DNA from: an uncultured Clostridia bacterium
Lineage (GTDB): Bacteria; Bacillota; Clostridia; Oscillospirales; Ruminococcaceae
Direction of reading: 5' to 3'
Length of the DNA: 64,000 bases
Assembly (NCBI GenBank): GCA_937906945.1
Contig: CALCUE010000022.1
Coordinates: 1-64,000, forward strand
Of this stretch, positions 17,701 to 25,253 are shown one piece after another. Within the stretch, counting starts at the first letter, position 1. Each line of letters opens with the position of its first letter. The notes beneath the pieces were generated by a model. It was given only the letters and a program-made list of their open reading frames with translations, had not been told where the DNA came from and searched no databases. Position numbers and translations under genes: made by a program.

Positions 17701-20648
17701 TTCTGACCGGGCCAGAGATAAAGGTCACGGTCGTTTTCACCGGCAAGATAATCTTCCATCTCGCTGACCGGGATCGAGAAGTCATACTCGACGGTCTTTT
17801 CACTGTCAAGGTACCATTTGCCGTCCCACGCCTGTTTGTCCGGCGGGACGACGCCGTTCAGCATATAGGGTTTTACGGTCTTGCCTTCGCCGACGGCATA
17901 GGTTCTCAGAACGACGTTGGTGTCAACACCGGGCCGTTCATAATCATAGTAATAGACATAATAAGCTTCGTCCGCGCTGCCGAACTTGGCGTAAAGGGTC
18001 GTTTCCTCGTCGATGGTCTGCCCGTTATAAGGCGTTTCAAAATTGCTGTCGAGGTACCATCCCTCAAACGGAAGCGGATCCGACGAATTCCAGACCGGAA
18101 CAGGAAGATCGTCTCCCGGGATCGTTCTGCCTTCCCGGACGAGGAGATCGTCGATCAGATCAACGTTCTCGCTCTGTTCGCCAAGGTCGAAGTGGACGCT
18201 GACTTTATTATCCTCCCACATGGCCACGAAGGTCATATCCTCCGTGATCGGAAGAGCCTTGACCTCTTCGGTCGTAAGGATCGTCGTGCCGCCGTCGGAA
18301 GACCAGCCGAGGAATTCGCTGTCATAGGTATAGGTCGGGATCGCCGCGTTGGCAAGGGTCTTGCCTTCCGGTACGAAGAAGCTTTGCTGTTCCCCGGTTC
18401 CCTCACCGGGATCGAAAGTGACGGAATAGGTCGGCACGTTCTTATAAAGGATCATCGTCCGGTTGTTCGTGCTTGTGGTGCTGGTAAATCCGGAATCCGT
18501 GTGGCGCAGATAATAGGTGCCGTTGTAGCCCACCCGGCTAAATTCGAACGTATCGCCGTTATCCTTCACGTCGATATTTCGGCTGTCGCTGCCCAAAGGC
18601 GCGTTGTTGTCCAGACGCATATACAAGCCGTCCATCTGAACCGTGGTCGATTTGGTCCCACCGTCCACGGTGGCTCCGAACCGGGCCTTCATCTGGTCGG
18701 TGACGTTGCTGATAATATAGGTATCGTTGAAACCGGGGACCGCCGTCTTACTAAGAACCGTCTGTCTGTTCGTCGCGCCGTTTGTTAAAGCGTAGTCGGT
18801 GCCGGAATAGACGATCAGATAATCGGCGTCGGTATCATCGACCTTATCCACACGGACCCAGTAACCGTCCGTGGTCGGATCCGGAATTTTCTCCCACTGT
18901 GCCGTATAGGTCACGTCGCTGTTGACGGCAAGATCCCGGATCTGCGCTTCGGTCAGAACCGTCGTGCCGCCGTCGGAAGACCAGCCGAGGAACGTATAAC
19001 CGTCTCTGGTATATTCCGGAATGGTTTCCGAAGCCGCCGGCTTCTGACCTTTCGGAAGGAAGAATTCCTCCGCCGTTCCGGAACCGCCGCCCGGATTGAA
19101 CGTCACCGTCTGTGCCGGGACGTTCTTGTAAAGGGTCATGTTACGGTAGTCTGACGTATTATTGTTATTGTCTCTGCTGAAAGCGTTATTCTGGTAAATC
19201 AGATAATAGTTGGTACTGTTGTTATTGTAGTAGATTTGGAACGTGTTTCCGCCATCGACTACGTTGATAGACCGGCTGTTGCCAAATATGGAGCTGGAGC
19301 CCAGCCTCAGGTTACTGCTCCCCACTTTGACCGTCGTGGAAACCGTATTACCGTCCACGTTGGCTCCGAAGCGCACTTTCATATTATCGGTTACACCGTC
19401 GATGGTATAATAGTTCGTGTAACCGGATGCCGCCGTTTTAGTGATTGCTCCCCGGTTTCCGGTGGCGTTATAGGTCAGGGCGTAATCGCCGGAAGTGATA
19501 AGATAATCGACAGCGGTGTCGTCGATCTTGCTTGCCAGGACCCAGTATCCGTTTTCCGGTTTTTCCACCGTTCCGACCGGTGCCGCTCCAAGCGGCGCTG
19601 CCGCCGGTGCCGCCAGAAGGCGTCTGGCCTGTTTTCTCGGAATGAGGTAACTTCTGACCGTAGCTTCGTCGATCATGAAGATCTCAACGCTTCCGTCCTC
19701 GTCACCGCCGATGATGACCAGTGTGCCGTCTTCCATCCGGTAATCCACCACGCCGACGTGAAGCGTCGTTTCCGTTCTCGAACGACCCGCCCGCTCATAG
19801 AAGACCACGTAACCGGAATCCGGTTCGCCGTTCTCCTCGGTGTTCAGAAGAAGCCCCTCTTTCTCCAGAAGAGCCATCCAGTTCGTAATATCGTTATCAA
19901 AAGGCGTTTCTTTGGCTTTGGAATACGCGAGGCAGAACCCGGCGAAGTCCGTCTCCCACGGTTCATAGGGAGCGCCGTTCCAGTCGCCGTAACGGGTGTA
20001 ACCGATCTTGGTCTCGCCGTCTTCTTCCAGAATAAAGTTATTTTCTTTTTCCGTGTAACCGATCTGCGATTCGGCGATGGTCGCCATGTTTTCCAGAACG
20101 TCGTCGGAAAGCGATCCGGCGAAGGCTCCGGTCCAAATCTCCTCGGTCTCAACATCCTCGGTGTTGCTTTCGCAAAGAAGCTCGTGCACGTGCTCCGGAA
20201 TGGTGCAGCGCAGCTTGCCGCCGGGCGAATAGCAAAGCTCGTTATGGGTATGAGCGATATATCCGCAGTAATACCCTTCGTCCTCGGCCGGCGGCGCGTC
20301 GAAGCAGGCGTCGGTATGCTCGTGTTCCTCTATTTCGCAGACGAGGGTCTTCGTCACGGTTTTTTCCGGAACGTAATAGCAGGTGCGGTCGTGCTCATGG
20401 TCCGGGTCCTCGCAGATGAGGATCGGTTCCTCTTCGGTCTCCACGATCTCATAGCACTCGTCCGTATGGACGTGCTCCGGTTTTTCGCAGATCAGCGTGC
20501 GGTCCCAGGTGATCGCCGGAAGGATCAAAGCGTAGGTCGTGCAGAAAACGACGATCGAAGAAAGGACCGTGACGACCTTTTGCCAGCTATGATGTTTTTT
20601 ATGTTCCTGCTGATAAGCTTCCGCCATCGGCTGTGCCGCGTTTTGCAT
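14712..20648 (-). CDS. Giant LPQTG adhesin with Cys-His repeats, dead CHAP-like domain and InlB repeats
   Basis: 1978 residues, probable tip adhesin. Order: membrane segment (about 25-46, VLSSIVVFCTTYALILPAI, usual in clostridial surface proteins); five C-x4/5-H-x-H-x3-C units (about 53-160); CHAP/NlpC-like domain (about 180-340) that keeps LHVGVV but has PWETDF where active relatives have WC, so the nucleophile is missing; two homologous about 150-residue domains (start GYW at about 367 and 595), each followed by an InlB B-type repeat ending in a W-rich TAQW strand; more InlB-like repeats (LGW, GWYLD, FVAQW) to about 1880; CnaB-like end; LPQTG near 1940. AAAGGAGGCG precedes the ATG. First gene of the pilus operon. 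Confidence 0.88.
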   Translation of the reverse strand: MQNAAQPMAEAYQQEHKKHHSWQKVVTVLSSIVVFCTTYALILPAITWDRTLICEKPEHVHTDECYEIVETEEEPILICEDPDHEHDRTCYYVPEKTVTKTLVCEIEEHEHTDACFDAPPAEDEGYYCGYIAHTHNELCYSPGGKLRCTIPEHVHELLCESNTEDVETEEIWTGAFAGSLSDDVLENMATIAESQIGYTEKENNFILEEDGETKIGYTRYGDWNGAPYEPWETDFAGFCLAYSKAKETPFDNDITNWMALLEKEGLLLNTEENGEPDSGYVVFYERAGRSRTETTLHVGVVDYRMEDGTLVIIGGDEDGSVEIFMIDEATVRSYLIPRKQARRLLAAPAAAPLGAAPVGTVEKPENGYWVLASKIDDTAVDYLITSGDYALTYNATGNRGAITKTAASGYTNYYTIDGVTDNMKVRFGANVDGNTVSTTVKVGSSNLRLGSSSIFGNSRSINVVDGGNTFQIYYNNNSTNYYLIYQNNAFSRDNNNNTSDYRNMTLYKNVPAQTVTFNPGGGSGTAEEFFLPKGQKPAASETIPEYTRDGYTFLGWSSDGGTTVLTEAQIRDLAVNSDVTYTAQWEKIPDPTTDGYWVRVDKVDDTDADYLIVYSGTDYALTNGATNRQTVLSKTAVPGFNDTYIISNVTDQMKARFGATVDGGTKSTTVQMDGLYMRLDNNAPLGSDSRNIDVKDNGDTFEFSRVGYNGTYYLRHTDSGFTSTTSTNNRTMILYKNVPTYSVTFDPGEGTGEQQSFFVPEGKTLANAAIPTYTYDSEFLGWSSDGGTTILTTEEVKALPITEDMTFVAMWEDNKVSVHFDLGEQSENVDLIDDLLVREGRTIPGDDLPVPVWNSSDPLPFEGWYLDSNFETPYNGQTIDEETTLYAKFGSADEAYYVYYYDYERPGVDTNVVLRTYAVGEGKTVKPYMLNGVVPPDKQAWDGKWYLDSEKTVEYDFSIPVSEMEDYLAGENDRDLYLWPGQNDVRRVIYITNGDRMPPETVISGDTIDLDTHIPTKSGNHFAGWYADAALTQPVSGEQTITEDTYYYGKWEPGYVRFTATLHIENAEDTNFTSSGLLGNWYAMSGSTIFTKTNGTTHTVWCRTEDGREFPVYTSEPTYNAQTGTYSGTQATIPDVYQKYFVYNDLASQGGNGDWEEFIDTDDDNPVVPYSQLRVLPDGSTILHFSYMRIRADVTYQLGSTNRTFTAGRNTYTAGPGELNLTTLESLSDEFHRNGNVYTGVIDCSGQPVEWEYNTTVSNGYRTFTLKNLKHDQPIAEAWPLATWITGNEANFYCWYSTDNAKGSIQTSRIRNMTVDMYKNGADSGRNAVGTTWRSVFQGTNVYAIMYAFECFPYEEDEADFTYGGVKYKVDPSYSQVLSYGSLNGWGFKAITGCTGHPPTTGGSATTTTNLGNSFGDTTYQALYNKYKSYYGKGPNDTISIGTPYSINGKWTGVFILPYDRDETSLIFDFGWNPNGSSQNATEEYAVFFNQEIAEYQYAMPDFEEHELLTRDGYKFVGWANEFGEVYSEDDWKTMKADAVTDSGSGQASTYTAKIFFAVWEPIDGHVIEFYETQYAEEPIERHSFLDGGYRNPPNLAVPPDAWVWTNMDTGEFGNYYGDVPLYHDYGVWEYNPLFNDERWVIKVYGQWNNNALKVAYDANSKEGGIKSRAPSDSNEYTLGVSSVPVAAAMTSADNTEGKTFVGWKLDRNGVIYQPGDHVLAQWMPSMTFVAQWVDQAKVVHLRYNRNAQQTDPNYYPNTAGFDYEEGAKAGIWDNTRATGEDYFTREGYRFIGWSTTAGVADVVYRPGDSITLVDNMTTLYAQWERSEVGFTITKYLTGYTDNTKEFQFTATLDEGETFPTPPSGAGYTVTDNEAHFTLTNGQSVTLVVAVGSHVTVRELNSGGYHVQFSDGNTYTDGDFRTYTIEEAKRIGVENIYQKPLPQTGGIGEETLYTLGVLLIAGGLVYGFIARRRERRAK

Positions 20649-20757
20649 ACCCTACGCCTCCTTTCGTCAATTTTTTCAAGGCAAATATGTAGTATTTATG
20701 TCGGATAGTCCTATTAAATAAGGAATATTATATAAAAAGAATATTATAGTGTTTTTT

Positions 20758-20786
20758 AGTATAACATATTCCACAATTTAAATCAA
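20758..20786 (-). promoter_or_regulatory. Promoter of the pilus operon
   Basis: Minus strand TTGATT, 17-base spacer, TATACT. Transcription would start near 20751, giving a leader of about 100 bases. An A-tract lies just upstream of the -35, in UP-element position, and a G10 run follows further upstream (20803-20812). Confidence 0.8.
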
Positions 20787-20802
20787 TACCTTTTTTTGAT
20801 TA

Positions 20803-20812
20803 CCCCCCCCCC
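20803..20812 (-). repeat. Homopolymer of ten G (minus strand) upstream of pilus promoter
   Basis: Ten consecutive C on the plus strand, 16 bases upstream of the -35 box of the pilus promoter. This is the longest G/C homopolymer I noticed in the window. Tracts of this length slip during replication and can tune promoters. The rest of 20813-20989 is AT-rich and shows no gene or recognised element. Confidence 0.9.
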
Positions 20813-20989
20813 GATTTTTTTCTTTCCTTTGGTTTATACGGCCCCAAAAGCGAAAGGGACACTGTTTTTTTTGAAAAAATTTTTCTCCCGCTCCCCCTTT
20901 TTATTTTATAAATTTCGATAAAATTATGAGCCTGCCCGCGAATGCTCGTTTCGTATCACGGCTCCCGGTGCTCAGTGCTCAGCCACAAT

Positions 20990-21018
20990 AAAAAAGGCCC
21001 CACAATCTCTGTGGGGCC
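20990..21018 (-). terminator. Terminator of SPFH gene
   Basis: GGCCCCACA (20996-21004) pairs with TGTGGGGCC (21010-21018); minus-strand U-run of six follows. Confidence 0.9.
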
Positions 21019-21029
21019 GTGCTCAAACG

Positions 21030-21947
21030 TTATTTCACGCTGATGAGGTAGTCGGAAGCGTCGGAAAGCATCGTGTCGGGAAGTTCGCCGTTCCACTGTT
21101 TGATGTAATAATACTTGATCAGTCCCTCGTTTAAGGTGTCGCCGATCTTGCGGTTGGCTTCGGCTTCTTTTTCACCGGCGAACAAGGCGGCTTCCGCCTG
21201 GATCTTTACAACTTCGAGGTCCGCTTCCGCGGCGATCTTAGCCTGTTCGGCGTCCGCTTTGGCCTTAATAACGGCACGTTCCGCTTCCGCCTGTTGTTCC
21301 ATTGTCGCCTGCGCCTGTTTCGTTTCGGCGGTCAGTTTTTCCTGTACGGCGACCTGTTTTCTTTCAACGGCGTCGGTAAACTCGTCCGTAAAGTCGATAT
21401 CCTGGATGGAAAGGCTTACGATGTTGATGCCATAGGGCTTCATATCCTCGCTGAGCAGTTCCTCAATGCGGTTGGCCAGCTCGTTTCGCTTGGCCACCAG
21501 ATTTTCGGCGGAATACTGTGCGAAAATCGCTTTGGTGTCCTCCAGGATACGGGGATAAACGATATTTTCGTAGTAGTTCTTACCGACCTTTTTATAAAGG
21601 TCCTGCGCCGTCTGCTGATCAATGGAATAGTTGACGGCAAGCTGGACGACGGTCTGCTGGATGTCGGAGGAAAAGGCCTCCGTGTCAAGGTTGACTTTCT
21701 GCACCCGGTTGTCGATGGTCACGATCTTCTGCCACGGCCACTTAAGGTGGACACCGGCGTCAAGGGAAACGTTTTCCACTCGACCGAAGGTGGTAAGAAT
21801 ACCGGTATAACCGGTGGATACGGTACGGATACAGCAAGCGGCAAGCGTCAAGAGTAAAGCGATGGCAAAGATGATACTTAGTACCTTCTTAAAATTCCGG
21901 CCCGTATAGATTTCGTTGTCTTCATTGGTGATTTTTTTGCTGAACAT
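21030..21947 (-). CDS. Prohibitin/SPFH (band 7) family membrane protein
   Basis: 305 residues from the ATG at 21947. One N-terminal membrane segment (about 20-42, IIFAIALLLTLAACC), SPFH domain (about 45-210; TVSTGYTGILTTFGRVE, VSLSIQDIDFTDEF), then an Ala/Glu/Lys-rich coiled coil (about 195-275). Such proteins oligomerise into membrane rings and organise microdomains or control proteases. An in-frame ATG two codons earlier (21953) is only 1 base from the AGGAG site, so the second ATG, 7 bases away, is preferred. Single-gene unit. Confidence 0.88.
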   Translation of the reverse strand: MFSKKITNEDNEIYTGRNFKKVLSIIFAIALLLTLAACCIRTVSTGYTGILTTFGRVENVSLDAGVHLKWPWQKIVTIDNRVQKVNLDTEAFSSDIQQTVVQLAVNYSIDQQTAQDLYKKVGKNYYENIVYPRILEDTKAIFAQYSAENLVAKRNELANRIEELLSEDMKPYGINIVSLSIQDIDFTDEFTDAVERKQVAVQEKLTAETKQAQATMEQQAEAERAVIKAKADAEQAKIAAEADLEVVKIQAEAALFAGEKEAEANRKIGDTLNEGLIKYYYIKQWNGELPDTMLSDASDYLISVK

Positions 21948-22113
21948 AGTCATTCTCCTTTTTTACGTGTTCGGTTGGCTTTTGGAAGAGCGGATCGTTT
22001 TTGTCCGCCCTTGTGTCTCGCTTTCCTTTGCTGTGATTTCATTATACCCTCCAAAACACGACAAAAAAATGACCGTCGCCGCAAAATAGCCGCCTCTATT
22101 TTCACCGCGGATG

Positions 22114-22150
22114 CAAAAAACGTCCCGATATTCCTATCGGGGCGTTTTTC
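22114..22150 (-). terminator. Terminator of XRE gene
   Basis: AAAAACG[T]CCCGATA pairs with TATCGGGGCGTTTTT (one G-T pair) immediately after the stop at 22153; U-run on the minus strand. Confidence 0.85.
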
Positions 22151-22152
22151 CT

Positions 22153-22671
22153 TTATTCTATGGATTCGTTTTTGATCCGATTATATTCTTCCGCGTCGAT
22201 CCGACCTTCGGAAAGTGTTTTTTCCACCCAGATCTGAAGCGTTTCGACCGCGATCGAAATTTTTTCGAGCTCGTTCTGAATGTGAATAAAATCCCGGATC
22301 TCGTCACCGGCGATCTTTCCGTCGGCGGTGATCTCAATAAGCCTCTCCTGTTCCTTGCGCATGGCGTTCAGCGACGCCAGCATCTCCAGAACGATCTGCG
22401 AAAGGTCCTTGACCGGGATCTCCGGCACATATTTCTGCCCGATGGGACATTCCCGGGCGCAATAGTAATTGCAAAGGGCCGGATTTTTATAAATTTCCGC
22501 CATCCGGAGCACCTCGTCGGGATGGGGTTCGGATTTTTCATTCTCGATCCTCTCGATCCGTTCCGCCGGGATCCAACCGAGAAACTCCGCCGCCTTTTCT
22601 CTGGTAAGACCCAGATTTTCCCGGCTCGTCTGATAAATTGTTTTGTTTTCCTTGACCGACGCCCTTCCCAT
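22153..22671 (-). CDS. XRE-type helix-turn-helix regulator
   Basis: 172 residues. HTH of Cro/CI type at about 15-70 (LGLTREKAAEFLGWIPAERIERIENEK), then CNYYCARECPIGQKY, a short cysteine cluster, and a helical C terminus likely to dimerise (SQIVLEMLASLNAMRKEQERL). This plan is common in Clostridia; target unknown. Start chosen at 22671 because GGGAGG lies about 9 bases upstream; a longer frame would read into the decayed tRNA copies. Promoter at 22711-22739. Confidence 0.85.
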   Translation of the reverse strand: MGRASVKENKTIYQTSRENLGLTREKAAEFLGWIPAERIERIENEKSEPHPDEVLRMAEIYKNPALCNYYCARECPIGQKYVPEIPVKDLSQIVLEMLASLNAMRKEQERLIEITADGKIAGDEIRDFIHIQNELEKISIAVETLQIWVEKTLSEGRIDAEEYNRIKNESIE

Positions 22672-22710
22672 TGGCCGTGCCTCCCGTTTTTCTCTACAAA
22701 ATCTGTTTTC

Positions 22711-22739
22711 ATTATAAAGTAAAAACGCCGGGTTTTCAA
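22711..22739 (-). promoter_or_regulatory. Promoter of XRE gene, -35 inside a tRNA remnant
   Basis: Minus strand TTGAAA, 17-base spacer, TATAAT. The TTGAA of the -35 is the anticodon-arm remnant (GCTTGAA) of the third, most decayed tRNA-Ala copy. Confidence 0.75.
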
Positions 22740-22768
22740 GCTTTTTCCCAATCGAAGTTACACCCCTT
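22735..22768 (-). pseudogene. tRNA-Ala remnant (5' half)
   Basis: Minus strand AGGGGTGTAACTTCGATTGG onward to GCTTGAA aligns with the 5' half of the intact tRNA-Ala at 22928-23003 with many changes. The D stem and acceptor no longer pair, and there is no 3' half. Confidence 0.75.
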
Positions 22769-22774
22769 TTTGAC

Positions 22775-22808
22775 ATAAAAAAAAGACCCGTCAACAAGTG
22801 ACAGGTCT
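22775..22808 (-). terminator. Terminator after pseudo-tRNA copy
   Basis: Copy of the hairpin at 22892-22925: CCTGTCA-type stem with loop CTTGT and a U-run, duplicated along with the tRNA; the promoter-distal arm carries one change (GACGGG). Confidence 0.7.
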
Positions 22809-22810
22809 TT

Positions 22811-22885
22811 TGGTGGAGACGAGCGGATCGAACTCTCTACCTCTTGAATGCCATTCAAGCTTTTTCCCAATCGGAGTTACGCCCC
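22811..22885 (-). pseudogene. Degenerate tRNA-Ala copy
   Basis: 3' half with anticodon GGC and CCA is nearly identical to the real gene, but the 5' half is eroded: acceptor GAAGGGG-type bases no longer pair with CGTCTCC and the D arm is mutated (AACTCCGATTGGGAAAAAG). Period to the intact gene is 117 bases, so this is a tandem duplication of tRNA plus terminator. Confidence 0.8.
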
Positions 22886-22891
22886 TTCTGG

Positions 22892-22925
22892 TATAAAAAA
22901 AGGCCTGTCAACAAGTGACAGGTCT
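22892..22925 (-). terminator. Terminator of tRNA-Ala
   Basis: CCTGTCA (22904-22910) pairs with TGACAGG (22916-22922); minus-strand U-run of seven follows directly after the tRNA. Confidence 0.85.
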
Positions 22926-22927
22926 TT

Positions 22928-23003
<76 letters not shown>

Positions 23004-23037
23004 AAAGGTTTCGGCCGGATTTTCACCGGCGAGTGTT

Positions 23038-23066
23038 ATTATAGCACAACGTTTTCCGTTTGTCTA
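23038..23066 (-). promoter_or_regulatory. Promoter of tRNA-Ala
   Basis: Minus strand TAGACA, 17-base spacer, TATAAT, about 35 bases upstream of the mature 5' end. Confidence 0.8.
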
Positions 23067-23119
23067 TACTTTTTTCAAAAAAATTTATTATCTTTTTCCC
23101 CGGTAAAAAACGCCGTCGG

Positions 23120-23163
23120 AAAAACAAATTCCACATCCGCAAAGGAATGTGGAATTTGTTTTT
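23120..23163 (-). terminator. Terminator of class B sortase gene
   Basis: AAAACAAATTCCACAT (23121-23136) pairs with ATGTGGAATTTGTTTT (23147-23162), 16 pairs, 13 bases past the stop; usable from both sides. Confidence 0.85.
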
Positions 23164-23175
23164 AACAAAATTTTA

Positions 23176-24063
23176 TCAGCTGACCAGTTTACCCATGACG
23201 ATGAACCGCTGGTTCGCGCCGAGACCGGAATAGTACCTCGTGCAGGTCGAAAGGGTGATCAGTTTATCCGTGCTCGAAACGCTGACGCCGAAATCGAAAA
23301 GGCTCATGCCCTTGGCCGTCGCCGCGACGGACGTAACGTCAATGTTGTTGCAGTTGATATAGAAGCTGAGGTTCTTGGTGAAGCAGACGGCGAAGACCTG
23401 GAAGGTATGGACGCCGCTGTTGGTCGTCAGATAAATGTACTGGTTTTCCGAAACGAAATCCTCATAGACGAAGGACATCAGCGGCTCAAACTGGCTACCG
23501 GTCCGGCTGTAGGGCGCGAAGCAGTTTTTCCAGTTGTGTCCGTAAATGACGGTGTTCTGCGAAAGTTCCCCGCTGCGGAGATGCGCCGAACCTGCGGCCC
23601 AGGCAACGCTGCCGGAGGTGTAATAATTGGTGTTGTTTTCCGCCTGCCATACAGCTCTATCCTGAATGGTCGTGCCCGGAATGGTCAGGTGCGCCGCCAC
23701 GGTCTTGTCACTCAGCGAATAGGAACCCACCGTTCCGTAGTAGCCGGGAGCGGAAGCTCCTCCGACGGAGGTCTGGCCATATCCTCCAAAACCGCCGCCA
23801 CCTTCTGTGGCTTCTTCCTCATAGACAGGCTCCGGAACGATCGCCGTTGCCGCCAGGTTTTCGTACCGTGTGGCAGTCAGGTTTTTATATTTGGTTCCTT
23901 TTAAGTACCGATAATCGGGTTTTCCCTGTTGCGTCGCCGTGACCGGTGTCTGCTCCACCACTGAAATACTGCTGGCGGACGGCAGCGTGGACCCGCTCAG
24001 CATGACCGAACCGGCCATGATCAGCGCCAACGTCGCCGCGAGGATCCGTTTTTCTCCCTTCAT
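23176..24063 (-). CDS. Class B-like sortase
   Basis: 295 residues. N-terminal signal/anchor (about 7-30), a flexible linker with two KYKNLTA/RYENLAA repeats and a Gly-rich patch (about 95-105), then the sortase domain: NTVIYGHNWKN (His, about 170), ITLSTCTRYYSGLGANQRFIVMG (Cys about 270, Arg about 283). Class B enzymes anchor NPxTx proteins or assemble pili. No substrate gene is adjacent, but the secreted protein at 30577-32757 ends with an NPDTG motif, which makes it a candidate. Promoter at 24092-24120; single-gene unit. Confidence 0.9.
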   Translation of the reverse strand: MKGEKRILAATLALIMAGSVMLSGSTLPSASSISVVEQTPVTATQQGKPDYRYLKGTKYKNLTATRYENLAATAIVPEPVYEEEATEGGGGFGGYGQTSVGGASAPGYYGTVGSYSLSDKTVAAHLTIPGTTIQDRAVWQAENNTNYYTSGSVAWAAGSAHLRSGELSQNTVIYGHNWKNCFAPYSRTGSQFEPLMSFVYEDFVSENQYIYLTTNSGVHTFQVFAVCFTKNLSFYINCNNIDVTSVAATAKGMSLFDFGVSVSSTDKLITLSTCTRYYSGLGANQRFIVMGKLVS

Positions 24064-24091
24064 GAGGATCGCCTCCTTTGTCTAAAAGATA

Positions 24092-24120
24092 ATTATAGCA
24101 ACTTTCCTTGTTTTTATCAA
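24092..24120 (-). promoter_or_regulatory. Promoter of class B sortase gene
   Basis: Minus strand TTGATA, 17-base spacer, TATAAT. Confidence 0.8.
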
Positions 24121-24172
24121 TATTTTTTCCGGAATATCATAAGAAAGATTTCTTCAATTTTTATGATCCGAT

Positions 24173-24210
24173 AAAAAAAGGCCCGGGTCAAAGACCCGGG
24201 CTTGTTTTTT
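24173..24210 (-). terminator. Terminator of glmU-prs operon
   Basis: GCCCGGGTC (24181-24189) pairs with GACCCGGGC (24193-24201); U-run of seven on the minus strand. Confidence 0.9.
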
Positions 24211-24226
24211 ATATGGTTGGGAGAGA

Positions 24227-25192
24227 TCAGATGAAAAGCGGGCTGACAGGACGGTCGCCGTAAATTCTCTCGATGGCCTCGGCAAAAACCGGAGCGACCG
24301 GAAGGACGGTGATCTTGTCACAACCGGCTTTCTTTTCTTCGGAGATCGGAATGGTGTCCAGAAGGACCAGTTCATCCAGAACGCTGTTGTTGATGCGCTC
24401 GATGGCCGGACCGGAAAGAGGACCGTGGGTGGCGCAGGCGGTGACGGAAAGAGCGCCGCCGACTTCGATCAGGGCTTTCGCCGCGCCGCAGAGCGTACCG
24501 GCGGTATCGACCATGTCGTCCAGAATGATGCATTTTTTGCCTTTGACGTCGCCGATGATGTTCATGACTTCGGAAACGTTGGCTTTGGGACGGCGTTTGT
24601 CGATGATGGCCAACGGAATATCCAGTTTCTCGGCGAATTTACGGACGCGGTTGACGGAACCGTGGTCCGGAGAGACGGCTACGTATTCATCCTCGTGATG
24701 ATGAACAAGGGGCTGGAAATACGGGGTCAGGATCGGAGCGCCCATGAGGTGATCGACGGGGATATCAAAGAAGCCCTGGATCTGAGCGGCGTGAAGGTCC
24801 ATGGTCAGAACACGGTCGGCACCGGCGGCGGTGAGCATATTGGCGACCACTTTCGCGGAGATCGGGTCTCTGGCTTTCGCTTTTCTGTCCTGGCGGGCAT
24901 AGCCGAAATAGGGCATAACGGCGGTGATCCGTCCGGCGGAAGCGCGGCGCAGGGCGTCGATCATGATGATGAGTTCCATCAGGTTGTCATTGACCGGGTT
25001 GCAGGTGGACTGGACGATAAACACGTCGGAGCCACGGACGGATTCCTCAAGGGAAACCGAAACTTCGCCGTCGGCGAAATGACCAACCGCGCATTTTCCA
25101 AGCGGAAGTCCGAGGTTTTTCGCGATATCCTCTGCCGCTTTCGGATAAGCATTACCCGTAAAGATTTTAATGTCTTTTCCGTGAAGGTTCAT
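24227..25192 (-). CDS. prs: Ribose-phosphate pyrophosphokinase
   Basis: 321 residues. Makes PRPP from ribose 5-phosphate and ATP for purine, pyrimidine, His, Trp and NAD synthesis. Class I motifs: [19 protein letters not shown] loop [34 protein letters not shown], and the PRPP loop [11 protein letters not shown]. Start at 25192 set by AGGAGAG upstream. Second gene of the glmU-prs pair (61-base gap), a conserved order in Firmicutes. Confidence 0.97.
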   Translation of the reverse strand: MNLHGKDIKIFTGNAYPKAAEDIAKNLGLPLGKCAVGHFADGEVSVSLEESVRGSDVFIVQSTCNPVNDNLMELIIMIDALRRASAGRITAVMPYFGYARQDRKAKARDPISAKVVANMLTAAGADRVLTMDLHAAQIQGFFDIPVDHLMGAPILTPYFQPLVHHHEDEYVAVSPDHGSVNRVRKFAEKLDIPLAIIDKRRPKANVSEVMNIIGDVKGKKCIILDDMVDTAGTLCGAAKALIEVGGALSVTACATHGPLSGPAIERINNSVLDELVLLDTIPISEEKKAGCDKITVLPVAPVFAEAIERIYGDRPVSPLFI

Positions 25193-25253
25193 TTTTCTCT
25201 CTCCTAAAAACTTTTTTGTGTCATCTATTTTTCCTTCCCTCCGGAAGGGAGAA

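Noticed and set aside
16458..18788. Long plus-strand open frames (776 and 520 codons) inside the adhesin
   Set aside because: They are complements of the adhesin reading frame, which has signal, repeats and LPQTG; the antisense frames have none of these.
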